From positions 1 to 33,590 of the forward strand of contig WGNT01000063.1 of NCBI GenBank assembly GCA_016124425.1: 33,590 nt of DNA. The letters are read 5' to 3'. Of this stretch, positions 27,878 to 33,590 are shown in pieces (the first letter of the stretch is position 1; every line of letters begins with the position of its first letter). A program made the position numbers and the translations under genes. The stretch is from Cytophagales bacterium. Lineage in GTDB: Bacteria; Bacteroidota; Bacteroidia; Cytophagales; Cyclobacteriaceae. The notes under the pieces were generated by a model. It searched no databases and was not told the origin of the DNA. It was given only the letters and a program-made list of their open reading frames with translations.

Positions 27878-27941
27878 CGGACAGTTTCCAGATTCGGACA
27901 GTCTACAGTTATGTCCGGTCAACTGTCCGCTATTAGTTTTG
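27878..27941 (+). promoter_or_regulatory. Array of four CGGACA/TGTCCG half-sites abutting a -7 promoter element
   Basis: CGGACA occurs at 27878 and 27895 on the + strand, and TGTCCG (its reverse complement) at 27912 and 27924. The first three are spaced exactly 17 bases start to start, the last 12. CGGACAGT at 27895 and ACTGTCCG at 27922 are perfect 8-base partners. An exact TAnnTTTG -7 element (TAGTTTTG) follows at 27934-27941. No TTTG is present at -33, where the TGTCCG sites lie instead, which suggests an activator-dependent promoter reading rightward. Confidence 0.5.
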
Positions 27942-28281
27942 TAATTATATCAATAGTAAGTATTATCAAACATTCCTAATCAAGAAGTCCAATTAAAATT
28001 CTTAAAAAAGTGTTTTTGGGAATACTTCATGTGTGCAACACCCCTTTTTTGCAATAGTACTTTATTTCTCCGTTTTTATCTAACCTAACTAGTTGAAATT
28101 CAGATGTTTAAAATGAGTATAAAAAAATAGTTGTTTATTTGATAGCTTTTTCTTCTTCTTTTTTTCAGTAAGCAGTATCTTAAAATAAAATCATATTAGG
28201 ACGATATGAATAATGAATTACTACTAATACTGAGATTCTTAATGTTTGTAAAATTTTATTCGGTTGAAATTTTCGACAAGA

Positions 28282-28409
28282 ATCCGGGCAGCAGGGTGAG
28301 GCGTATTGCTTAAAAATATTGCAGCGGGCCAAATTCAGTTGATAGCACAGGTGGTATTTCGTCTGATCTTCTCCTAACGTGCTTTGATAGGTGGTTCGTT
28401 CGCCCGGAT
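28282..28409 (+). other. GC-richer island closed by an 8-base inverted repeat; possible structured RNA
   Basis: ATCCGGGC (28282-28289) is perfectly complementary to GCCCGGAT (28402-28409), enclosing 112 bases. Inside, AGCAC-AGG can pair with CCT-AAC-GTGCT as an internal helix. The island contrasts with AT-rich flanks. No known RNA family was recognised. Confidence 0.3.
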
Positions 28410-28665
28410 AGATTTATGAATCTGCTACGGACCATGGCAAAAAAACATGTACACAATTTGTAGGATCAAATGGTTTCTTTTCCAAAAGCAACCAAGACCG
28501 ACGATGATGATTTCTGTAACAAAGTTCCAGAAACTTACTTCACCCAAGAAACCCAAACTAATTAGGACTAGTTAACAGCCTTTTACTTACAAAAAGATGT
28601 ATTTGCTAGCTATTTATTTCTGTAATTTCCAATGATATCTATCTTGAACCAAACCAAATAATAAT

Positions 28666-31600
28666 ATGACTAAAAATTTACTATTAATCCTATGCTTTAG
28701 TCTCCTTTCGCGTTTCGCGTTTGCGCAGACTACAGAGATAAGCGGGACGATAATTTCGTCCGAAGAGTCTGACCCTATACCAGGAGTCAGTGTACTTGTT
28801 AAAGGTACTACCATTGGCACAGTGTCCGATTTGGACGGAAAGTATTCCATAGCCGTTCCTTCAGGTAGCAGTGTACTTAGTTTTTCCTTTATTGGTCTTG
28901 CCACTCAGGAAATCGAAATCGGTGGAAGGTCGGTAATCGATGTTACCATGGATCCGGATGTCAAATCACTAAGCGAAGTGGTGGTGACAGCCCTCGGTGT
29001 ATCTCGCGACAAGGCGTCCTTGGGCTATGCCGTGCAGTCGGTCGATACTGACCGGTTGGCCGACACCCGTGAAACCAATATCGTAAATGCCCTTCAAGGC
29101 CAAATAGCCGGTGTTCAGATACAGGGTTCGCCAGGAGCTATTGGGGGATCTTCTAGGATTACTATCCGTGGGGCTAACTCCTTTTTGGGTGAAAATCAGC
29201 CATTATTCGTGGTAGATGGTATGCCTATCAACAATGCGAACTACGCTACAACTGCCCAGCAGAGGGGCTTTGGTGGCGGTACGTATGATTACGGTAATGC
29301 TGCCTCAGACATCAATCCCGCTGACATTGCTACCATGGAAGTATTGAAAGGTGCGGCAGCGACTGCGCTTTATGGTACCCGAGGCTCAAATGGTGTAATT
29401 CTGATTACCACAAAAACTGGAGGAAGCACCAAAAAGGGCATCGGTGTAGAATTTAATTCTACCACTACCTTTGAAAATCCCATCGCATTGATGCCTCATC
29501 AGCAACTGTATGGCGGGGGGGATATTTCGCCTACCGACTCCAAATTTGTGGAATTTACTGAAAATGGTCAACAGTTCTTGGCCCCGATCTATGCCAAAGA
29601 CGGTGCATGGGGCCCTCGTTATGATCCGAATGTCAACGTTCGCCATTGGGATTCTTGGGATAAGGATTCTCCCAATTATGGCGAAACCCGCCCTTGGGTG
29701 GCACCTCCTATGGGGTATGAAGAATTCTTTGAGACAGGCGTTACGCTTCAAAATAGCCTAGCTGTTGCAGGGGCAAATGATGCGGGTAGCTTCCGTTTAA
29801 GCTATACGAACATGGATCAGACGGGTGTAATTCCTAATTCCGATATTGCCCGCAACACAATTAGCTTAAATACCACCTATAAGGTAACCGATCGACTAAC
29901 GGCTTCGGCGTCCGGTAGCATGGTATTGCAAAATGCCAGTGGCCGAAATGTTACGGGCTATAACAATGCCAACCCTATGCAGGGCTTCACACAATGGTGG
30001 CAAACGCAACTAAACGTAGATCGTTTGAAAAACGACAGGTTCATCGATGGGCGTCAGCAAACTTGGAACCCAGTTGGTCCGGTAATTGATCCGGCCACGG
30101 GCGAACTGCTTTCCTTTAATCACCGTCCCCGTTTCTTCGACAATCCGTACTGGGTTCGCAGAAACTATTTGCAGGAAGATAGCCGCGACCGTTTTTTCGG
30201 AACGTTTAATCTGAACTACAAAATCATGGATGGCTTGAGCTTTGATGTAAGGGCCATGCGCGATGGATTTACATTCCGTTCACGTGAAGGCATCCCTCAG
30301 GGGGGCATCACCCAGTCCCGCTATGCGGAGGATGTTCGTACCTTTGCCGAAACCAACTTGGAGGCGAAATTTCTTTATAACAAGCAGGTGAATGAAGATA
30401 TTTCCGTGACTGCTATGGTTGGTGGTAATTTGATGAACCAACGCAATACACGAAACAGCATCAATACTGTAGGAGGTTTGTCCTTGGATGGGTTCTTCAA
30501 CATCGCTAACTCTGTTAACGCCGCACAGGTAACGACCAACGAGGACGAAAGGGCCATCAATAGTGTATTTGCTACTTCTTCCGTTGGATTTTTGGATATG
30601 GTCTATGTTGACCTAGCCTTGCGGGGCGATTGGTCTTCTACCCTGCCAATCGACAACAACAACTATTGGTACCCATCTGTATCTTCTAGTTTTGTATTTA
30701 CAGAGCTTGAGGCACTACGAAACTCCTTCCTTTCTTTTGGTAAACTTCGCGTAGGATATGGGCAAGCAGCAAATGATGCTTCCCCTTACCAGTTGCGAAA
30801 TGTATTCCGCAACGAGGTCCCTAACTTTGGAAGCTTCCCTCGCTATACGGTGCCTTTGGGTAGCCCTAACCCAAATATTCGCCCAGAACGCACGAATGAG
30901 ATCGAATTCGGTATCGAGTTTGCCGTACTCAACGATCGCCTTTCCTTTGACGTGTCCTATTACGACCGAACCACTGTAGATCAGATCTTCAACGTTCCTT
31001 CCTCCGCTTCCACCGGTTTTACGTCAAGGATTTTGAACGCTGGATCCATGCGCAACCACGGTCTCGAAGTAATGGTGAATGCCACTCCCGTGATCAAGGG
31101 AGACTTCACCTGGGATCTGATGGTAAACTTTGCCACCTTCAACAATGAGGTAATTGAACTGGCTCCAGGTGTTGAAAATATCATCGCCGGAACTACCTGG
31201 GCTGCTGATGTACGCGTACAGAAGGGCTATCCGTACATGTCTCTTTTCGGCGCAGATTTCCGCCGAAACGATGCCGGTCAGGTAATCGTGGGAGCCAACG
31301 GTTTCCCATTGGTTGAAAGTAACCGTAAGTTTTTGGGTAGCACCATTGCCGACTTTGCAGGCGGTATTCGCAATAGCTTTTCCTACAAAGGATTGGAATT
31401 AAGTGCCTTGATAGACTATCAAGGAGGGGGTATTATCCACTCGACTTCCTTGCAGTGGTCCAAATACTCCGGTATGGATCCAGTAACGGTTGAAAACAAC
31501 GTGCGGGAGACCGGACTCGTCGTACCAGGTGTTACCGAGTCAGGAGAGGTTAACACGGTCTCTGTAACTCCGCAAGCGTACTACCAAACCATCTGGTCGG

Positions 31601-31866
31601 TAGCCGCTCCAAACGTTTTCGATGCTTCTTTCGTCAAGCTTCGGGAATTATCCTTGGGGTATACCCTGCCTAATAGCTTGATCTCCAAACTTCCTGTACG
31701 TGATGTTCGCGCCCGATTGTTTGGTAGAAACCTTGCTATCCTACATAGCAACCTTCCCTATCTTGACCCACAAGGCGTAAACGGTGCGGGTAACCTTCAG
31801 GGATTGGAAAACGCACAGGTGCCTACTACGCGCTCAATGGGCTTCGATATTAGCTTTAAATTCTAA
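28666..31866 (+). CDS. SusC/RagA-family TonB-dependent outer-membrane transporter
   Basis: This outer-membrane beta-barrel imports glycans or similar large nutrients, using TonB energy, together with its SusD partner. The 1066-residue protein has a Sec signal peptide (residues 1-20, cut after AFA). A carboxypeptidase-regulatory-like N-terminal domain (about 24-97) includes GVSVLVKGTTIGTVSDLDG. A TonB-box-like SLSEVVVTALG follows at 101-111. The plug domain ends with GAAATALYGTRGSNGVILITTKTG. The rest is barrel, ending in SFKF with the terminal phenylalanine needed for assembly. The start is ATG at 28666 after an AT-rich leader. It is followed by susD after 104 bases. The substrate cannot be told, as no glycoside hydrolase accompanies the pair in the window. 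Confidence 0.95.
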   Translation: MTKNLLLILCFSLLSRFAFAQTTEISGTIISSEESDPIPGVSVLVKGTTIGTVSDLDGKYSIAVPSGSSVLSFSFIGLATQEIEIGGRSVIDVTMDPDVKSLSEVVVTALGVSRDKASLGYAVQSVDTDRLADTRETNIVNALQGQIAGVQIQGSPGAIGGSSRITIRGANSFLGENQPLFVVDGMPINNANYATTAQQRGFGGGTYDYGNAASDINPADIATMEVLKGAAATALYGTRGSNGVILITTKTGGSTKKGIGVEFNSTTTFENPIALMPHQQLYGGGDISPTDSKFVEFTENGQQFLAPIYAKDGAWGPRYDPNVNVRHWDSWDKDSPNYGETRPWVAPPMGYEEFFETGVTLQNSLAVAGANDAGSFRLSYTNMDQTGVIPNSDIARNTISLNTTYKVTDRLTASASGSMVLQNASGRNVTGYNNANPMQGFTQWWQTQLNVDRLKNDRFIDGRQQTWNPVGPVIDPATGELLSFNHRPRFFDNPYWVRRNYLQEDSRDRFFGTFNLNYKIMDGLSFDVRAMRDGFTFRSREGIPQGGITQSRYAEDVRTFAETNLEAKFLYNKQVNEDISVTAMVGGNLMNQRNTRNSINTVGGLSLDGFFNIANSVNAAQVTTNEDERAINSVFATSSVGFLDMVYVDLALRGDWSSTLPIDNNNYWYPSVSSSFVFTELEALRNSFLSFGKLRVGYGQAANDASPYQLRNVFRNEVPNFGSFPRYTVPLGSPNPNIRPERTNEIEFGIEFAVLNDRLSFDVSYYDRTTVDQIFNVPSSASTGFTSRILNAGSMRNHGLEVMVNATPVIKGDFTWDLMVNFATFNNEVIELAPGVENIIAGTTWAADVRVQKGYPYMSLFGADFRRNDAGQVIVGANGFPLVESNRKFLGSTIADFAGGIRNSFSYKGLELSALIDYQGGGIIHSTSLQWSKYSGMDPVTVENNVRETGLVVPGVTESGEVNTVSVTPQAYYQTIWSVAAPNVFDASFVKLRELSLGYTLPNSLISKLPVRDVRARLFGRNLAILHSNLPYLDPQGVNGAGNLQGLENAQVPTTRSMGFDISFKF

Positions 31867-31881
31867 TTTATTGCTTTGACA

Positions 31882-31931
31882 AACGGGCAGTTGGGTGTTT
31901 CTGTCTAACAGCACCCACCTAGCTGCCCGTT
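31882..31931 (+). other. Strong intercistronic hairpin between susC and susD
   Basis: AACGGGCAG (31882-31890) pairs perfectly with CTGCCCGTT (31923-31931), and inside it TGGGTG pairs with CACCCA. There is no T-run after the stem, so it is more likely an mRNA-stability or partial-attenuation element than a full terminator. Confidence 0.6.
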
Positions 31932-31970
31932 ATTCCCTGTTCAAAAGACTATTCAAAATTTCAACTAATC

Positions 31971-33413
31971 ATGAAACATATCACAAATTATCTATTGACG
32001 TTGTTGCTCTTTAGCTTAGGGGTTACAAGCTGTACAGAGGGCTTTGAGGAGATGAATATCGACCCCAACAATCCGACGGCAGTCCCTGCTGAGAACCTGC
32101 TAACCGAAGCCCAGTTTACCCTCTCAAATCAGATGTGGGGCGGCGGGCTTAACTACGGATTTGGGATGCTGATGGTTCAGCACTTCTCACAAAGCGAATA
32201 TGCAGAGCAAAGCCGCTTTAATCAGAACCCTTCCAACTTCGACGGGGTCTGGAACACGTTTTATGCCAATGGCATGAACGACATTCAGGCAGCCATGCAG
32301 ATTACGGCAGACTATGGAAATGTTACGGAAGTTCAGCGAGGTAACCGTATGGCTATCCTTGAACTACTTCGAATTTGGTCTTTTCAGAATGTGACGGATA
32401 TTTGGGTAAATGTTCCCTATTCGCAAACCTTTAATCCGGCTGAGTTTCCTAACCCCAAATACGACAGGCAGCAGGAAATCTACGCCGGCTTGGCCGCTGA
32501 AATCGATGCAGCGCTTAGTAAAATCACCGTAGGAGCCGCTAGTTTTTCTTCTGGAGATATCTACTACGGGGGGGATATGGCTAAATGGCAGCGTTTTGGC
32601 AACTCACTGAAAGTCCGCCTTGGCATGCGCATGGCCGATGTAGAACCTGCCACTGCAAGACGGATGGTGTCTGAAGCCTTTGCTGCTGGTGTTATCAGTT
32701 CGTATTCGGACGGCTTCCACTTCCCTTTCCAGTCAGATCAGCGCATCGCCAATCCCCTTTTCGTAAATCATTTCATCAATAACCGTGACGATTATACGCT
32801 GTCTGATGTGTTGGTAAACGCGATGAAAGAGCGTAACGACCCCCGTCTAGCGGTATATGCCAAGCCGAACGTAGGTGGTGAGTTTGTTGGGTTGCCATAT
32901 GGCCTTACCGATGGAGCGACATTTGCTTTGCAGGGTACCGCTTCTAGGCCAAGCGACCGCCTGCGGTCTGCTACAGCTAAAGCATACCTATTGACCCATG
33001 CCGAAATGAAGTTTTTTGAGGCGGAGGCTATTGAGAGGGGATTTATCACCGGAGATGCAGCAGCAGCTTATAACGCGGCGGTAGCTGCTTCTATGATGCA
33101 ATGGGGCTTTACCGACCAAGCGGCAGTGGCTGCTTATTTGGCCGAGCCCATCAATACGTACGACGCCGCCAACTGGAAAAACTCCATAGGCATGCAGAAG
33201 TGGATCGCGCTTTATGGTAACGGCATTGAGGCGTGGGCAGAATGGAGAAGGCTTGACGTGCCTCAGTTGGCGGTGCCCGCCGCTGCTGTCCGTCCTTCTA
33301 TTCCCGTAAGGGCGTTATATCCTGCCGTAGAGCTAGGTAACAACCCCACTTCAGTAGCCGAAGCCGGATATGAAAACGAAATGAACATCAAACCCTGGTG
33401 GGACACGAATTAA
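31971..33413 (+). CDS. SusD/RagB-family nutrient-binding lipoprotein
   Basis: This surface lipoprotein caps the SusC barrel and binds the incoming ligand. The 480-residue protein has a lipoprotein signal ending in VTSC (Cys21), followed by an acidic TEGFEEMN stretch that fits the surface-export signal of Bacteroidota lipoproteins. Characteristic SusD-like strings are NIDPNNPTAVPAENLLTEAQ near the start, and later KWQRFGNSLKVRLGMRMA and AEMKFFEAEAIERG, with a helical TPR-like body. IALYGNGIEAWAEWRRLDVP near the end is typical of the SusD_2-like subgroup. The pair with the upstream SusC is standard. A strong terminator follows, so the operon as seen consists only of the two genes. Confidence 0.93.
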   Translation: MKHITNYLLTLLLFSLGVTSCTEGFEEMNIDPNNPTAVPAENLLTEAQFTLSNQMWGGGLNYGFGMLMVQHFSQSEYAEQSRFNQNPSNFDGVWNTFYANGMNDIQAAMQITADYGNVTEVQRGNRMAILELLRIWSFQNVTDIWVNVPYSQTFNPAEFPNPKYDRQQEIYAGLAAEIDAALSKITVGAASFSSGDIYYGGDMAKWQRFGNSLKVRLGMRMADVEPATARRMVSEAFAAGVISSYSDGFHFPFQSDQRIANPLFVNHFINNRDDYTLSDVLVNAMKERNDPRLAVYAKPNVGGEFVGLPYGLTDGATFALQGTASRPSDRLRSATAKAYLLTHAEMKFFEAEAIERGFITGDAAAAYNAAVAASMMQWGFTDQAAVAAYLAEPINTYDAANWKNSIGMQKWIALYGNGIEAWAEWRRLDVPQLAVPAAAVRPSIPVRALYPAVELGNNPTSVAEAGYENEMNIKPWWDTN

Positions 33414-33443
33414 ATTTGGTATTACCAGTTGACTTACGCTAGT

Positions 33444-33483
33444 AAAAGCCGCTTCCATGATGGGAGTGGCTTTTCTTTTTTTT
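33444..33483 (+). terminator. Intrinsic terminator after susD
   Basis: A 13-base-pair stem (AAAAGCCGCTTCC with GGGAGTGGCTTTT, two G-U pairs, loop ATGAT) is followed by a T-rich run, 30 bases after the susD stop. It closes the susC-susD unit. Confidence 0.9.
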
Positions 33484-33493
33484 GGGATATATG

Positions 33494-33559
33494 GTTGATA
33501 TATTGTTGAAATAGGGTGGAAATAAGGTTGAAATAGGGTGGAAATAAGGTTGATATAGG
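33494..33559. repeat. Six-unit 11-bp tandem repeat
   Basis: Six consecutive 11-base units begin at 33494, 33505, 33516, 33527, 33538 and 33549. The consensus is near GTTGAAATAGG alternating with GTGGAAATAAG. Units 2-3 and 4-5 form two identical 22-base copies, while the outer units read GTTGATAT followed by ATT or AGG. It lies directly after the susD terminator and runs to near the window edge. Confidence 0.85.
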
Positions 33560-33590
33560 AAGTGGGATATTTATTGATACCTGCCGGCCG

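Larger units (their letters stand above)
27680..28665. other. Nearly 1 kb gene-free stretch between cysH and susC
   Basis: No coding frame of credible length or composition was found on either strand. After the cysH terminator the stretch is AT-rich. It contains an array of CGGACA/TGTCCG half-sites next to a TAnnTTTG element (27878-27941) and a GC-richer island bounded by an 8-base inverted repeat (28282-28409). Neither tRNA nor known small RNA was recognised. It presumably contains the regulatory region of the susC/susD pair, although the half-site array lies more than 700 bases from susC. Confidence 0.6.

Noticed and set aside
28275..28410. Resemblance of AATCCGGGCAGCAGGGTG to the conserved 5' core of RNase P RNA
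   Set aside because: Only the CCGGGC..AGGGTG flavour matches; the later conserved blocks and the 3' core of RNase P RNA are not found in the following 300 bases.

Overview
The window looks like a chromosomal segment of a Bacteroidota bacterium, most likely of the order Cytophagales (Cyclobacteriaceae-like). This is inferred from the SusC/SusD pair, the large multi-SLBB export protein, a CrtA-like carotenoid monooxygenase, Bacteroidota-type promoter elements (TTTG and TAnnTTTG) and the general lack of strong Shine-Dalgarno sites. I had no database access, so all assignments rest on motifs, lengths and gene order.

Region 1 (1-17.0 kb, all + strand) is a surface-polysaccharide cluster. It opens with GDP-L-fucose genes (partial fcl, then gmd) closed by a composite hairpin. 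A good Bacteroidota promoter then precedes a long run: an outer-membrane export protein with SLBB repeats, a Wzz-like chain-length protein, and a tightly coupled trio (aminotransferase, N-acetyltransferase, dehydrogenase) matching WbpE/WbpD/WbpB of the UDP-2,3-diacetamido-2,3-dideoxy-glucuronate pathway. After these come a truncated Wzx flippase remnant, a glycosyltransferase, an acetyltransferase, a Wzy-like polymerase, two more glycosyltransferases, a UDP-glucuronate 4-epimerase-like enzyme and a WecA-like initiating phosphoglycosyltransferase. The stretch from about 8.9 to 14.7 kb is visibly more T-rich than its surroundings, as is usual for the variable centre of such clusters. No intact flippase, wbpA or wbpI is visible here. 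A bidirectional terminator closes the cluster.

Region 2 (17.0-25.5 kb, - strand) holds exported catabolic-looking genes: a Tat-exported sugar isomerase-like TIM barrel, a large lipoprotein combining a dehydrogenase propeller, HEAT-like repeats and cytochrome c, and a lipoprotein joining a sensor-type propeller to a predicted alpha/alpha barrel. Upstream of these lie gluQRS, a crtA-like gene that overlaps it, and an unrecognised 26-residue membrane peptide.

Region 3 (25.6-33.6 kb, + strand) has a YbjJ-like MFS transporter, cysH of the iron-sulfur APS reductase type, a gene-free stretch of almost 1 kb, and a SusC/SusD outer-membrane uptake pair. The gene-free stretch contains a regularly spaced array of CGGACA/TGTCCG half-sites next to a -7 promoter element, plus a long-range inverted repeat. 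Past the susD terminator is an 11-bp-period tandem repeat.

The most interesting items are the flippase remnant inside an otherwise intact-looking cluster, the half-site array, the exported dehydrogenase/isomerase/propeller group, the hidden small membrane ORF upstream of crtA, and the phased 11-bp repeat.
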